64,000 nucleotides of DNA from Allobosea thiooxidans (GCF_900168195.1 NZ_FUYX01000002.1:131501-195500), one strand, 5' to 3'. Counted from the stretch's first letter, positions 1 to 9,801 are shown. Notes: generated by a model from the letters alone, not told the origin. Translations and numbers: made by a program.

Positions 1-338
1 TGCCGGACTTCGTCGCGCTGCTGCGCGGCTATGGCGTCGCGGCGATCACCTCGGCCGATGCGGATTATCCGCAGATCGCCGATGTGACGGCGCCCTTCGT
101 CTATGCGCGCATCATGGGGACGCAGGAGGCGGAGCCGAAGGGCTATTCCGAGGCCGGTCTCGGACGCTGGGCCAAGGCGGCGCAGGCCTGGGCCGAGGGC
201 GGCGTTCCGGAAGGGCTGGAGACGGTGGCGCCGGCCGCTCCCCGGGAGAAGCGCGACGTCTTCCTCTATGTCATCAGCGGCGGCAAGGTGCGCAATCCGG
301 CTGCCGCGATGGAACTGATCGCCCGGACGGCAGGCTGA
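1..338 (+). CDS. DUF72 family protein, C-terminal part (5' end outside window)
   Basis: The frame is open from the left edge (first full codon at base 3) and stops at 336-338, so about 111 residues of the C-terminal end are visible. The motif FVYARIMG followed by a serine/tyrosine-rich turn and a final segment with DVFLYVISGG and a small hydrophobic helix matches the end of DUF72 (YecE-like) TIM-barrel proteins, which usually run 240-280 residues. The biochemical role of this family is not established. The gene converges on the leftward ybaK-like gene with only 3 bases between the stops, so no separate terminator fits there. Family assignment is moderately sure because only the tail is present. 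Confidence 0.7.
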   Translation, partial: PDFVALLRGYGVAAITSADADYPQIADVTAPFVYARIMGTQEAEPKGYSEAGLGRWAKAAQAWAEGGVPEGLETVAPAAPREKRDVFLYVISGGKVRNPAAAMELIARTAG

Positions 339-341
339 GCG

Positions 342-830
342 TCACTCCGCCGCCGCTGTCTCCGGCAGCGCTTCCTGGCAGACGTCGACCCATTCCGCCT
401 GTGTCAGCTCCGCCATGCGCGCCGGCCCGATGCGCAGCGCGCTATGCGTCGAGCCGGCCGCCGGCACGACGATGTCGTAGGCCTTCAGCGAGAGGTCGCA
501 ATAGATCTTGAGCGGCGTGGCGAGCCCGAAGGGGCAGACGCCGCCGACGGGGTGGCCGGTCAGGGCCTCGACCTCTTCCTGGCCGAGCATGCGCGGCTTG
601 CCGCCGAGCGCGGCCTTGGCCTTGCGGTTGTCGAGCCGGGCGTCGCCGCGGGTGACGACGAGCACCACCTCCTCGCCGATGCGCAGCGACAGGGTTTTTG
701 CGATCTGGCCCGGCTCGACGCCATGGGCCGCCGCGGCGAGCGGCACGGTGGCGCTGCTCTGCTCGGTGACGATCACGGCGATGTCGGGGGCGTGCTCGGC
801 GAAGAAGGCGCGGACGGATTCGAGGCTCAT
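342..830 (-). CDS. YbaK/ProX-type aminoacyl-tRNA deacylase (162 aa)
   Basis: A stand-alone YbaK/EbsC editing-domain protein. Family members hydrolyse mischarged tRNAs (for example Cys- or Ala-tRNA(Pro)) in the cytosol. The domain spans most of the chain: an early QIAKTLSLR segment carries the conserved lysine, and GGVCPFGL near residues 95-102 is the glycine-rich loop. I chose the ATG at 830 because it overlaps the stop of the upstream small membrane gene as ATGA (827-830), a typical coupled start. A GTG at 854 would add eight residues. Which tRNA it edits cannot be told from sequence alone. Confidence 0.82.
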   Translation of the reverse strand: MSLESVRAFFAEHAPDIAVIVTEQSSATVPLAAAAHGVEPGQIAKTLSLRIGEEVVLVVTRGDARLDNRKAKAALGGKPRMLGQEEVEALTGHPVGGVCPFGLATPLKIYCDLSLKAYDIVVPAAGSTHSALRIGPARMAELTQAEWVDVCQEALPETAAAE

Positions 831-1105
831 CGGACGATTCGGGAAGTCAGCCACAGGATCAGCAGGCCGGCGAGAGCCGGGACGCCGAAGACGAGGAGGA
901 AGATCGGAGCTTCCTCCATCACAGTATAGCCTGCCCGGCTGACGCCGATCCAGAGGTTGATCAGCGCGCCGACGAACCAGAGCGGCAGGAAGAGCCTGAT
1001 CGCGAAGGGAATGGGCCGGCCGGCGGATACGGCCAGACGGGGCGCGGCCACGAGCAGAATGCCGAGCAGGGCGAAGCCGATGCCGATGACCTTGATCGTG
1101 TGCAC
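827..1105 (-). CDS. Small three-helix membrane protein, function unknown
   Basis: A 92-residue protein with three hydrophobic segments at about residues 5-22, 37-53 and 66-87, separated by short basic or polar loops, so probably an inner-membrane protein. I do not recognise a family. The GTG start at 1105 is preceded by GGAGGACGAC, a good ribosome binding site. It ends in a 4-base overlap with the ybaK-like gene and begins 57 bases after purH, so it looks like the second-last gene of the purH-side operon. Reality as a gene rests on the RBS, overlap and hydrophobic pattern. Confidence 0.65.
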   Translation of the reverse strand: MHTIKVIGIGFALLGILLVAAPRLAVSAGRPIPFAIRLFLPLWFVGALINLWIGVSRAGYTVMEEAPIFLLVFGVPALAGLLILWLTSRIVR

Positions 1106-1162
1106 GTCGTCCTCCGCGTCAGTCGTCTCGCCGCGGAGGCTGGCGCGCCACCGAGGCCGCCG

Positions 1163-2755
1163 TCAATGGCGGAAGTGGCGGTGCCCGGTGAAGACCATGG
1201 CGAGGCCGGCTTCGTCGGCCGCCTTGATGACCTCGTCGTCGCGCATCGAGCCGCCCGGCTGGATCACCGCGGTGGCGCCGGCCTCGGCCGCCGCCAGCAG
1301 GCCGTCGGCAAAGGGGAAGAAGGCGTCGGAGGCGACGACCGAGCCCTTGGCCAGGCTTTCCGCCACGCCAGCCGCCTTCGCGGCCTCGGCGGCCTTCCAG
1401 GCGGCGATACGCGAGGAATCGACCCGGCTCATCTGGCCGGCGCCGATGCCGACGGTGGCAAGGTCCCTGGCATAGACGATGGCGTTCGACTTGACGTGCT
1501 TGGCGACGCGGAAGGCGAAGCGCAGATCGGCGAGCTCGCGCTCGCTCGGCTGGCGCTTGGTCACGACCTTGAGTTCCATGTCGTCGACGACGGCGTTGTC
1601 GCGCGACTGGGCGAGGAAGCCGCCGGAAACGGTGCGCAGCGCGAGACCGGGCGCGCGGACATCCGGGAGGCCGCCGGTCAGCAGCAGGCGCAGGTTCTTC
1701 TTGGCGGCGATCATGGCGATCGCCTCCTCGTCGGCATCCGGCGCGATGATGACCTCGGTGAAGACCTCGACGATCTTCTTCGCGGCCTCGGCGTCGAGCT
1801 TGCGGTTGAGCGCAACGATGCCGCCGAAGGCCGAGACGGGGTCGCAGGCGAGCGCGCGCTCATAGGCCTCGAGCAGCGAGCCGCCGGCGGCGACGCCGCA
1901 GGGATTGGCGTGCTTGACGATGACGCAGGCGGCGGACGCCTCGGGCGCGAACTCGGCGACGCATTCGAAGGCGGCGTCGGTGTCGTTGATGTTGTTGTAG
2001 GAGAGCTGCTTGCCCTGGACCTGACGGGCGGTCGAGACGCCCGGGCGGTTCTCCGGCGTGCGGTAGAAGGCGGCCCATTGATGCGGGTTCTCGCCATAGC
2101 GCATGGTTTCGGCGAGGGCGCCGCCCAGCGCCCGGAAGGCCGGAGCCGTGTCGCCCAGCTCATTGGCGAACCAGTTCGAGATCGCCGCGTCATAGGCCGC
2201 GGTGCGAGCATAGGCCTTCTGGGCCAGCTTGCGGCGCAGCGTCAGCGTGGTCGCGCCCTTCTGCGCCTCGAGATCGGCAAGGACGGAGGGATAGTCCGCA
2301 GGCTCGACCACAACGGCGACGTCGTGATGGTTCTTGGCGGCGGCGCGGATCATCGCCGGCCCGCCGATGTCGATGTTCTCGATGCAGTCGTCATAGGCCT
2401 TGCCGGCCGCAACCGTCGCCTCGAAGGGGTAGAGGTTCACGACGAGCAGATCGATCGGCTGGATGCCGTGGCCGAGCATCGAGGCCTGATGCTCGGGATG
2501 CGAGCGGATGGCGAGCAGGCCGCCATGGACCTTCGGATGCAGGGTCTTGACCCGGCCGTCCATCATCTCGGGGAAGCCGGTGAGGTCGGAGACGTCGCTG
2601 ACCGGCAGGCCGGCCTCGGCGATGGCCTTGGCGGTGCCGCCGGTCGAGACCAGCGCAATGCCGAGCCTGTGGAGCGAGCGCGCGAAGTCGATCAGGCCCG
2701 TCTTGTCGGAAACGGAAAGGAGAGCGCGTTCGACGCGGCGAAGTTCATTCGGCAT
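1163..2755 (-). CDS. purH: Bifunctional AICAR formyltransferase/IMP cyclohydrolase PurH
   Basis: Catalyses the last two steps of de novo purine synthesis: formylation of AICAR with 10-formyl-THF and ring closure to IMP. At 530 residues it has the usual length. The N-terminal MGS-like cyclohydrolase domain begins [15 protein letters not shown] (about residues 11-25) and carries the [12 protein letters not shown] motif at 70-81. The C-terminal transformylase domain contains the [11 protein letters not shown] and VKHANPCG motifs, the latter holding the catalytic lysine-histidine pair. The ATG at 2755 is the natural start. It follows a heparinase-family gene at a 109-base distance in a leftward run with rsmB and htpX, an arrangement I recall from other Hyphomicrobiales. 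Confidence 0.97.
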   Translation of the reverse strand: MPNELRRVERALLSVSDKTGLIDFARSLHRLGIALVSTGGTAKAIAEAGLPVSDVSDLTGFPEMMDGRVKTLHPKVHGGLLAIRSHPEHQASMLGHGIQPIDLLVVNLYPFEATVAAGKAYDDCIENIDIGGPAMIRAAAKNHHDVAVVVEPADYPSVLADLEAQKGATTLTLRRKLAQKAYARTAAYDAAISNWFANELGDTAPAFRALGGALAETMRYGENPHQWAAFYRTPENRPGVSTARQVQGKQLSYNNINDTDAAFECVAEFAPEASAACVIVKHANPCGVAAGGSLLEAYERALACDPVSAFGGIVALNRKLDAEAAKKIVEVFTEVIIAPDADEEAIAMIAAKKNLRLLLTGGLPDVRAPGLALRTVSGGFLAQSRDNAVVDDMELKVVTKRQPSERELADLRFAFRVAKHVKSNAIVYARDLATVGIGAGQMSRVDSSRIAAWKAAEAAKAAGVAESLAKGSVVASDAFFPFADGLLAAAEAGATAVIQPGGSMRDDEVIKAADEAGLAMVFTGHRHFRH

Positions 2756-2864
2756 CGGGGTCAGGTCCGGTCTGGATTGCGACGAAGGCAGTTTCTGAGT
2801 TCGGCAGCCGCGCGCGGGCTATCATGCTGCGCCGCGAAAGGCAAAGCGCGCCGTCGCAGGACCG

Positions 2865-4610
2865 TCACGCGTCGGGTGCGGACTCGGCTCCTTCGCGCTC
2901 GGCGATCGCGGCCGCGACGGTCTTGCCGGCGCGCGGATTGGCGGCGCTGATCCGGCTGAAGCGCCAGGCGAGGCGCGGCGTCGCGACGACGTCGTAGGCG
3001 ACGACCAGCTGCTCGGTGCGCCGCCGCCCGTCCGCCGCTGCGAGGAAGATGCTCTCCTCGATCGCGATCTGCAGCCCGCTGGCCTCGAAGCTCCAGACCT
3101 CGCCGGAGGCCAGCGCCAGCAGCGCGCCGCTGCCGTCGCGAACCAGGCTGGCGCGGACATGCGGATGCAGATGGAAGCGGATTGCGGCGGGCAGTGTGGC
3201 GCCGGCACCGGTCAGCGCGACCTCGTCCTCGCCCGAGAGGGCGGCGCCGTCGCGCGCGAGCAGGAGGCGCCTCGTATGCACGGCGCCCAGGCTGCGGCGA
3301 TAGCCGTCATGGCTCGCCACCCATTCCGGACCCTCCACTCCGTCCTGACGCGCGACGCGGACGTCGCGCGGTCCCGAGACGATCCGGCTCTCGCCCAGGA
3401 CCACCCCGAAATTCGCGCTCGAGCGGTCGTCGAGGACGAGGGTGGAATGCGCGGCGGTGCTGCGGGCGGCGAGCCTCAGCTCGGGCGGGCCGAAGCGGCT
3501 GGCGCCGCAATTGACGATGATGCGCTGTGGGCCGCTGGAGAACTCGAAGGCGAGGCAGCCGGCATGGGCCTCGGTCGAATAGGCGCCGCGCGGCGGTGCG
3601 CCGGCATCGGCGACGACGATGCTGCGCTCGGCGGCGAGGCGGCTGTAGCCGGAATAGGCGGCGTGCTCGGTCGGGCGCCCGCGCGCGTCGTCATAGGCGG
3701 CGAGCGTGGCCATCAGGTCGGGCGGTGTCGTGCCCATGCCATTGAACAGCGCCAGCGCCCCGTCGCCATGCCGGAACAGGCGCAGATGCGGCATCATCCG
3801 CTCGATCGCCGTCAGCACGCCCTGCGGCGGCTCGAGGCCGCGGGCGGCGAAGGTTTCGCGCAGCGGCAGCAGATCGAGCAGGAACTCGATCAGCAGGCGC
3901 GGATTGCGCGAGAGATGGCCGCCATCGGGCAGGACCTGCTCCTCCAGCTCGTCCGAGAGCTGGCTTTCGTAGCGGCGCCGGCGCGCATCCTGGCCGTCGA
4001 GGCAGATGGCGGCGAGCGTGACCGCGATGAGGCTGTTCAGCCGGTCGGTGCCCTCGACCGCCCCGGCGAGGGCGAGGCCCAGCCGATCGGCCAGCTGCGC
4101 GACATGGCGCAGATAGCGCTCGTAGAAGGCGTGGTCGGAGCCTTCGAGCAGCAGCGGCGAATGGGAGAGGAAGGAGATCAGTCGGCGGGCGGCGACGGCA
4201 GGCCGGCGCGCGATCTCGTGGCGGTAGCGGCGCCGGGCGATGAAGTCCTCGACCAGGCTGCGGGCATTGGCGCGGGCGATCGCCGTGTCGGCGGCGCGCA
4301 TATGGCGCAGCCAGCCGAAGCCGTAGAGCGCCTCGGCCCAGGCCTCGCTCGGCGGCTCGACGTCGAAGGGGGATTCGCCATGGCTGCGCAAAGTGCGCCC
4401 GGCAAAGGCGTAGTAGCCGGCGTAGAAGTCTCCCGCCGTCGTCGGATCGGCGGTGCGCAGGTCATGCGGCGCGAAGAGCAGGCGGGTGGCGGTGCCGCGG
4501 CCGAAGGGCCAGAGCCGGCGCGTGGCGCCGACGAACTGGCCACGGGTCCGCCGTGCCGCCCGTCCGATCGCGGCCTGGGCCAAACCCCGTCGCTCAGTCC
4601 AGCCGTTCAA
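2865..4610 (-). CDS. Heparinase II/III family protein
   Basis: A 581-residue protein of the heparinase II/III family (an alpha-alpha toroid followed by a beta-sandwich lyase domain). LFAPHDLRTADP near residue 65 begins the conserved N-terminal region, and the catalytic-type C-terminal domain covers roughly residues 310-540 with the segment AHAGCLAFEFSSG. No clear signal peptide is seen. These rsmB-purH-linked homologues are conserved in rhizobia, but their substrate is unknown; envelope polysaccharide turnover is only a guess. The start is uncertain: TTG at 4610 is the only start codon I find at the upstream end of this frame, and its GGGAG lies rather close to it. Confidence 0.82.
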   Translation of the reverse strand: MNGWTERRGLAQAAIGRAARRTRGQFVGATRRLWPFGRGTATRLLFAPHDLRTADPTTAGDFYAGYYAFAGRTLRSHGESPFDVEPPSEAWAEALYGFGWLRHMRAADTAIARANARSLVEDFIARRRYRHEIARRPAVAARRLISFLSHSPLLLEGSDHAFYERYLRHVAQLADRLGLALAGAVEGTDRLNSLIAVTLAAICLDGQDARRRRYESQLSDELEEQVLPDGGHLSRNPRLLIEFLLDLLPLRETFAARGLEPPQGVLTAIERMMPHLRLFRHGDGALALFNGMGTTPPDLMATLAAYDDARGRPTEHAAYSGYSRLAAERSIVVADAGAPPRGAYSTEAHAGCLAFEFSSGPQRIIVNCGASRFGPPELRLAARSTAAHSTLVLDDRSSANFGVVLGESRIVSGPRDVRVARQDGVEGPEWVASHDGYRRSLGAVHTRRLLLARDGAALSGEDEVALTGAGATLPAAIRFHLHPHVRASLVRDGSGALLALASGEVWSFEASGLQIAIEESIFLAAADGRRRTEQLVVAYDVVATPRLAWRFSRISAANPRAGKTVAAAIAEREGAESAPDA

Positions 4611-4667
4611 ATCTCCCGTAAGCTCCGTCCCGGGGCGCGGCGGCGCGCCGCGCGAATCCCGGCTCCG

Positions 4668-6029
4668 TCATAGCCTGATCAGGCGGGTTGCGTAAAATCC
4701 CGCCCATCCCGAAAGACGCGCCGTTTCACCGGAAAGCTGATGCGGAAGGGTCCGGATATCGCCGTTCGCATCGATCGCCTCCGCCAAACCGCCGATTTCC
4801 GCCGGCTCAACGGGCCCGCGACGAAATTGGGGATGACGCGCCAGGAAGGCCGTGATCTGGGCCTCGCCCTCCTGCGCCTCGAGCGAGCAGGTGCAGTAGA
4901 CGAGGCGCCCGCCGGGCTTCGTCAGGGTGGCCGCCGCGTCGAGCAGGCGCGCCTGCAGGCCGGCGAGCCGGTCGCGATCCTCCGGTGTCTTGGTCCAGGC
5001 CACGTCGGGGTGGCGGCGGATGGTCCCGGTCGCGCTGCAGGGTGCGTCGAGCAGCACCGCATCGAAGGGCTCGGCCTTCCAGTTTGCGGCATCGGCGGTG
5101 ACGACTTCGGCCGTGAGGCCGAGGCGGGCAAGATTGGCCTTGAGGCGGCGCAGGCGCGGCGCCGACCGATCGAGCGCCGTCACTTCGGCTCCCGCGGCGG
5201 CAAGCTGCGCGGTCTTGCCCCCGGGCGCGGCGCAGAGATCGGCGATGCGTTCGCCGGGGCGTGCTGCCAGCAGCCGTGCGGGCAGGGCGGCCGCGGCATC
5301 CTGCACCCACCAGGCGCCTTCCGCGAAGCCGGGCAGCTCGGCGATGGCCCGGCGCTCGCGCAGCCGGACCGAGCCGGTCGGCAGGGCGACGCCGCCGAGC
5401 GCTTCGGCCCAGTGGGCCGGATCGGCCTTCACGGTGATATCGAGGGGCGGCTCCTCGCGGTGGCTCGCCGCGATCGCGGCCGCCGTTTCCGCGCCATAGG
5501 CGTCGTGCCAGCTCTCGGCCAGCCAGTCGGGCGTGTCGCGGAAGGCGTCGGCCCGGCTCTCGGCCAGGACCGCGTCGCGCTCGCGTACGAGCCGGCGCAG
5601 CACGGCATTGCCGAGCGAGGCATAGCGGGCGGAGCGCGCATCCTCGTGCAGATGGCGGATGGCGAGATCGACGGCGGCATGGTCCGGCACGTCGAGGAAG
5701 AGGATCTGCGCCGCAGCTGCGGTCAGGATCGGCTCGAACGGGCCGGACTGGCGCGGGCTGCCGCGGTCGAGCCGCTCGTCGATAGCCTGCTGGATCGTGC
5801 CCAGCCGGCGAAAGGCGGTGACGGCGATGGCGCGGGCGAGCCCGGCATCTGCGGCGTCGAGACCGGCCTCCGGCAGCATCCGCTCGATGGTCTCGTCGAG
5901 CGCGACGCGGGCGCGCAGCACCTCGTCGATGACATCGGCGGCGAGACGGCGGGCGGGCAGGCCCGGCGCATCGTCGCGCTTCGGGGTCGCTGCCGGGGGC
6001 CGGCGGCGCGAGGGAGCGTGACCAGCCAT
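4668..6029 (-). CDS. rsmB: 16S rRNA (cytosine-C5)-methyltransferase RsmB/NOL1-NOP2 type
   Basis: A SAM-dependent m5C methyltransferase of the RsmB (Fmu/Sun) family, 453 residues. The N-terminal third is a NusB-like RNA-binding domain starting near AADVIDEVL. The C-terminal Rossmann domain has the SAM loop DLCAAPGGKTAQLA, the DAPCSATG motif with the first conserved cysteine, and YCTCSLEAQEGE with the second, catalytic cysteine. I chose the ATG at 6029 because it lies one base after the htpX stop (6031-6033); the frame stays open upstream to 6125 but that would run inside htpX. It is translationally coupled to htpX. Confidence 0.92.
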   Translation of the reverse strand: MAGHAPSRRRPPAATPKRDDAPGLPARRLAADVIDEVLRARVALDETIERMLPEAGLDAADAGLARAIAVTAFRRLGTIQQAIDERLDRGSPRQSGPFEPILTAAAAQILFLDVPDHAAVDLAIRHLHEDARSARYASLGNAVLRRLVRERDAVLAESRADAFRDTPDWLAESWHDAYGAETAAAIAASHREEPPLDITVKADPAHWAEALGGVALPTGSVRLRERRAIAELPGFAEGAWWVQDAAAALPARLLAARPGERIADLCAAPGGKTAQLAAAGAEVTALDRSAPRLRRLKANLARLGLTAEVVTADAANWKAEPFDAVLLDAPCSATGTIRRHPDVAWTKTPEDRDRLAGLQARLLDAAATLTKPGGRLVYCTCSLEAQEGEAQITAFLARHPQFRRGPVEPAEIGGLAEAIDANGDIRTLPHQLSGETARLSGWAGFYATRLIRL

Positions 6030-6030
6030 C

Positions 6031-6960
6031 TCAGCCCCAGGGGCCGGGCTGACGCGGGGCGCTTCCCCATGGGCCGTTGCCGGCCTGGGTGGTGAAGCCC
6101 GCTGCGGACGCGGTGGCGCCGACACCCATGGCGCGCGCCTGCTCCATCAGCGCGGCGATGCGGTTACCAGTGTCGGGATGGGTCGAGAAGAGATTATCCA
6201 TGCCGCCGCCGGTCAAGGGATTGATGATGAACATGTGCGCCGTAGCAGGCTTGGCCTCGGCTGTCTCGTTGGGAATGTGCTGGACGCCGGCCGCGATCTT
6301 GGCGAGGGCGTCGGCGAGCCAGACCGGGTTGCCGCAGATCTGGCCGCCGAGCTTGTCGGCCTCGTATTCGCGCGAACGCGAGATCGCCATCTGGATCAGG
6401 GCGGCCGCCATCGGCGCCAGGATCGAGAGCAGGATCTGGACGATCAGGTTCGGGCGGTTGTCGCGCGAGCCGAAGAACATGCCGAAGGTGACGAGCGAGG
6501 AGATCGCGCCCGCGAAGGTCGCGGTGATCGTCATGGTCAGCGTGTCGTGATTCTTGATGTGCGCAAGCTCGTGCGCCATCACCCCGGCCAGTTCCTCATA
6601 GGTCAGCGCGCGCAGGATGCCGGTCGTCGCTGCGACGGCCGCGTTCTGCGGGTTGCGGCCGGTGGCGAAGGCGTTGGGCTGGTCCTCATGGATCAGGTAG
6701 ACACGCGGCATCGGCATGTTCGCGCGCGCCGCGAGGTCGCGCACCATGCCGTAGAGTTCCGGGGCGCTGCGTTCGTCGACCTCCTGGGCGTTATGGGCGG
6801 CGAGCGCCATCCGGTCGGAGTTCCAGTAGCTGAAGAGATTGGTCACGGCGGCGAAGCCGAGCGCCATCAGCATGCCGCCGCCGCCGCCGAGCAGATAGCC
6901 GACGGCGCCGAACAGCGCGGTCAGGCCTGCCATCAACATCCCGGTGCGAACGTAGTTCAT
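6031..6960 (-). CDS. htpX: Membrane zinc metalloprotease HtpX
   Basis: An M48-family inner-membrane protease that degrades damaged membrane proteins, 309 residues. Two N-terminal membrane helices (about 5-24 and 28-46) are followed by the metal site HELAH near residue 130 and the third ligand in [11 protein letters not shown]. Another hydrophobic stretch lies between them, around [19 protein letters not shown]. The C-terminal glycine/proline-rich tail beyond the [13 protein letters not shown] motif is longer than in enterobacteria. It is the first gene of the leftward htpX-rsmB-heparinase-purH run and is divergent from the DUF1674 gene, with 118 bases between the starts. Confidence 0.95.
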   Translation of the reverse strand: MNYVRTGMLMAGLTALFGAVGYLLGGGGGMLMALGFAAVTNLFSYWNSDRMALAAHNAQEVDERSAPELYGMVRDLAARANMPMPRVYLIHEDQPNAFATGRNPQNAAVAATTGILRALTYEELAGVMAHELAHIKNHDTLTMTITATFAGAISSLVTFGMFFGSRDNRPNLIVQILLSILAPMAAALIQMAISRSREYEADKLGGQICGNPVWLADALAKIAAGVQHIPNETAEAKPATAHMFIINPLTGGGMDNLFSTHPDTGNRIAALMEQARAMGVGATASAAGFTTQAGNGPWGSAPRQPGPWG

Positions 6961-7078
6961 CGATACCCCTTTATCGGCGGCGCTGCGCGGGAAAGCCCTC
7001 GCGAAGGCCAGGTCCGTGCCCTATGTGGTGGGGGCTATCCCGATCCTGCAAGAGAAACCGCGAGGAAGGCGAGCCGAG

Positions 7079-7309
7079 ATGCCGGAAAAATCCAGCGACG
7101 ACGACATGCCGGGTGCCGCCGGGCAGGCGCAGGCGAAGACGATTTCGCCCGCCGCCGAGCGGGCGCTCGCCGAGGCCGCCGCGCGACGGGCCGCGATCGA
7201 TGCCCATGCCGCCGAAGTCGCCAAGGCGCGCGAGCTGAATGGCCGCGGCGGGCTCGAACCGGTGCGCTACGACGACTGGGAAGTGAAGGGCATCGCCAGC
7301 GATTTCTGA
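7079..7309 (+). CDS. DUF1674 protein, SDHAF4-like succinate dehydrogenase assembly factor
   Basis: A 76-residue protein whose C-terminal end GRGGLEPVRYDDWEVKGI followed by ASDF is the hallmark of DUF1674, the bacterial relatives of mitochondrial SDHAF4, which helps insert FAD-bearing SdhA into complex II. The first half is alanine- and charge-rich and probably helical. The ATG at 7079 has a GAGGAAGGCGAG ribosome binding site; an earlier in-frame start at 7016 would add residues not typical of the family. The sdhCDAB operon is 14 kb away in this window, so the two would work together only in trans. Confidence 0.88.
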   Translation: MPEKSSDDDMPGAAGQAQAKTISPAAERALAEAAARRAAIDAHAAEVAKARELNGRGGLEPVRYDDWEVKGIASDF

Positions 7310-7397
7310 GGTCTCCGGCCGGATCGACCGGCGCGAAACATTGCCAAGCCGCGAGGTTGCGTCCAAACAGCGCCGGAAGGGCATTGGATTTTCGGTG

Positions 7398-8702
7398 ATG
7401 GACAGCAACGACAAGCGTCTCGCGGCGCTGCGCCGCCTTCTGGCCGAGGCGCATGAAAAGCTCGGCCTGAAGCTCGGCTTCCGGCTCTGGGATGGCAGCT
7501 CCGTCCCGGCCGGCTGGCCCGCCGACGGGCTCGCCATCGCGATCGCCGACCCCGGCGTGCTTGCCGCGCTGATCCGCAAACCCAAGCTCGACACGCTGCT
7601 CAACCTGCACATCACCGACAGGATCGCGATCCGGAACGGTTCGATCTTCGATCTCGCGGCCGCGCGGCCTGACGGCAAGGTGGGCAAGCTCGCGCGCAAC
7701 ATCCCGAAGGGCGCGGTCTTCGATGTCGTCAGACGCTTCGTCTTCGCCCCCGGCAAGGCGGAAGCGGCGATCGGCCACCGCAAGGGCGACGAGATCGCGC
7801 GCGACGGCGCCCCGGCCACCAACAAGGCCAATATCGCCTATCACTACGACGTCTCGAACGATTTCTACCGGCTCTTCCTCGACGAGGAGATGGTCTACAC
7901 CTGCGCCTATTTCACCGAGGACCATGGCGACCTGGCGCGGGCCCAGCGCGACAAGCTCGACATGATCTGCCGGAAGCTGCGCCTGAAGCCGGGCGACCGC
8001 TTCCTCGACATCGGCTGCGGCTGGGGCGCGCTGGTCTGCCATGCGGCGCGCCATTACGGCGTCGAGGCCCATGGCGTGACGCTGGCCGAGGAACAGCTCG
8101 CCCTGGCGCGCGAGAAGGTCGAGAAGCTCGGGCTGCAGGGCAAGGTCACGCTCCATCTCAAGGATTTCACCCAGATGGAGGGGGAGTTCGACAAGATCTC
8201 CTCGATCGGGATGTTCGAGCATGTCGGCATCCGCAACCATCCGTCCTATTTCCAGGCGGTGAACCGGCTGCTGCGGCCGCGCGGGCTCTACCTGCACCAT
8301 TGCATCTCGCGTCGGGCCAAGAAGACCGAGAAGGCCTTCAACAAGATGCCGGCCGAGTATCGCGCGCTGGTGCGCTACATCTTTCCCGGCGGCGAGCTCG
8401 ACCATCTGGGCATGTCGATCGCCAATCTCGAGCGCCACGGCTTCGAGATCCACGACGTCGAAGGCTGGCGCGAGCACTATCAGCGCACGACGCGGCTGTG
8501 GTGGGAGCGGCTGGAGGCCAACAAGGCGAAGGCGGAGGTCGAGATCGGGCCGGAGCGGACGCGGATGTGGCTGCTCTATCTGGCGGGCTGCTCGCTCGCC
8601 TTCGAGCGCGGCGGGGCGCTGGTCAACCAGACGCTGGTCTCGAAGCGACGCAAGGGCCCGTCCGGCCTCCCCCTGACGCGCGTCGATCTTTATCGCGACT
8701 GA
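7398..8702 (+). CDS. Cyclopropane-fatty-acyl-phospholipid synthase family methyltransferase
   Basis: A 434-residue CFA-synthase-family SAM enzyme, which typically transfers a methylene group to unsaturated acyl chains of membrane phospholipids. The SAM-binding loop is DIGCGWGALVCHAA. SSIGMFEHVG and the later HHCISRR region match the family's catalytic core. The N-terminal 120 residues are the usual lipid-binding extension. I chose the ATG at 7398, directly before DSNDKRLAALRRLL; the frame stays open to 7341. It stands 88 bases after the DUF1674 gene and converges on a DUF2853 gene. Whether the product is a cyclopropane or a methyl-branched lipid cannot be told. Confidence 0.88.
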   Translation: MDSNDKRLAALRRLLAEAHEKLGLKLGFRLWDGSSVPAGWPADGLAIAIADPGVLAALIRKPKLDTLLNLHITDRIAIRNGSIFDLAAARPDGKVGKLARNIPKGAVFDVVRRFVFAPGKAEAAIGHRKGDEIARDGAPATNKANIAYHYDVSNDFYRLFLDEEMVYTCAYFTEDHGDLARAQRDKLDMICRKLRLKPGDRFLDIGCGWGALVCHAARHYGVEAHGVTLAEEQLALAREKVEKLGLQGKVTLHLKDFTQMEGEFDKISSIGMFEHVGIRNHPSYFQAVNRLLRPRGLYLHHCISRRAKKTEKAFNKMPAEYRALVRYIFPGGELDHLGMSIANLERHGFEIHDVEGWREHYQRTTRLWWERLEANKAKAEVEIGPERTRMWLLYLAGCSLAFERGGALVNQTLVSKRRKGPSGLPLTRVDLYRD

Positions 8703-8810
8703 ACGGCTTTACGGCCGGCTGCGCCGCCGGCCATATCGTTCGTCCATTCTGCATCTGCGGGTGGGAATGCCCGGCGCAGGCCGGGCCAAGACTCACAGCT
8801 CGATCGAGAT

Positions 8811-9128
8811 CTACTTCTTGATGAAGAGGTCGAGCTTTCCGTGGTGTTCCGCCAGCAGGTAATAGAAGGTCAGGCGGGACTTGGTCCTGTCCTCCTTCAT
8901 GTGCTCGCAGACGGCCTTGATCGAGCCGTCGAGATCGCCGGACTTCAAGCCGAGCTTCTTCTTCAGGAAGTTCTCGCGGACGCGCTCGACCTCGGCCGGG
9001 TCGGAACAGGCGACGTAGCGGGTGTCCGGCTTGCTCATGACGAGTGCGTAGGATTTCGACATGCCGGCAAAGGCAGCCTCGTTCAACGGCTTCTTGGCGA
9101 ACTTCTTCACGTCAGCGAGGTGGTCCAT
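8811..9128 (-). CDS. DUF2853 family protein
   Basis: A 105-residue, lysine-rich soluble protein matching the DUF2853 family in length and in the pattern SKSYALVMSKPDTRYVACSD followed by an ENFLKKKLGL helix and a C-terminal TFYYLLAEHHGKLD segment. Structures in the family are small helical bundles with no assigned function. It is monocistronic: the neighbours are a convergent CFA-synthase gene and an L,D-transpeptidase gene 151 bases upstream. The ATG at 9128 follows a GGAAGGGG ribosome binding site. Confidence 0.8.
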   Translation of the reverse strand: MDHLADVKKFAKKPLNEAAFAGMSKSYALVMSKPDTRYVACSDPAEVERVRENFLKKKLGLKSGDLDGSIKAVCEHMKEDRTKSRLTFYYLLAEHHGKLDLFIKK

Positions 9129-9279
9129 CGGGTAGCCCCTTCCTGGCCCGCGCGAGGCGGGCGGTTGCGTGTCGCGGCGCGACGTTAACGTGGTTTTTCA
9201 CGGGGGGCGAGGGGGCGGCGCCTGCGATTACGGCTTTTGCGGGCGCTTGGCCGTCGTCTTTCGTCGAAATCCGGGCCGT

Positions 9280-9801
9280 TCAGGGCAGCACGACGACCGG
9301 GGTGCCCATCTGGACGCGGGCGTAGAGGTCGATCACGTCGCTGTTGTGCATGCGGAAGCAGCCATAGGAGGCAGCGGTGCCGACCGTGTTCGGCATGTTG
9401 GTGCCGTGGATGGCGTATTGCCCGCCCGGTCCCAGGCCGATCACGCGCGCACCCATCGGGTTGCGTGGCGAGCCGCCGGGAATGACGTCGGGCAGCCGGG
9501 GATTGTCGCGCTTGACCTCGGCCGGCGGTGCCCAGGCCGGATCGACCTGCATCTCCTCGACATATTTGACGCCACGCCACTGCTTGCCGGCCTTGCCGAC
9601 GGCGATGGTGTAGCGGATCGCCTCGCCGGGCGCGACGACGAGATAGAGCTTCCGCTCGCCGGTGCGGATCACGATGGTGCCCGGCTGGAAGCGATCGTCG
9701 CGCAGGCCGACGACCTCGCGTGCCTCGGCCGATGTGCCGGCGGCGAGCCCGAATGCCGCGAGGGCGGCGGCGAGGCCGAGGGCGGCGGCGGATCTGGCCA
9801 T
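9280..9801 (-). CDS. Periplasmic L,D-transpeptidase (YkuD domain)
   Basis: A 173-residue exported enzyme of the ErfK/YbiS/YkuD family that forms 3-3 peptidoglycan cross-links or attaches outer-membrane proteins to murein. A signal peptide covers about residues 1-27, with cleavage likely after the AxA-type sequence SAEA. The YkuD domain begins at TIVIRTGERKLYLV (about 42). The catalytic site is visible: His132 in AIHGTN, and SYGCFRMHN with Cys148 and Arg150. Loss of that cysteine would have argued against activity; it is present. The gene stands alone, convergent with nothing and 127 bases from hmuV. Confidence 0.93.
   Translation of the reverse strand: MARSAAALGLAAALAAFGLAAGTSAEAREVVGLRDDRFQPGTIVIRTGERKLYLVVAPGEAIRYTIAVGKAGKQWRGVKYVEEMQVDPAWAPPAEVKRDNPRLPDVIPGGSPRNPMGARVIGLGPGGQYAIHGTNMPNTVGTAASYGCFRMHNSDVIDLYARVQMGTPVVVLP

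Noticed and set aside
1100-2950. A 616-codon plus-strand frame opposite purH.
   Set aside because: Composition and lack of motifs mark it as the antisense shadow of purH.
8713-8732. GC-rich hairpin (GGCCGGC/GCCGGCC) after the CFA-synthase-like gene as terminator.
   Set aside because: It lacks a T-run; short GC palindromes are frequent in this genome.
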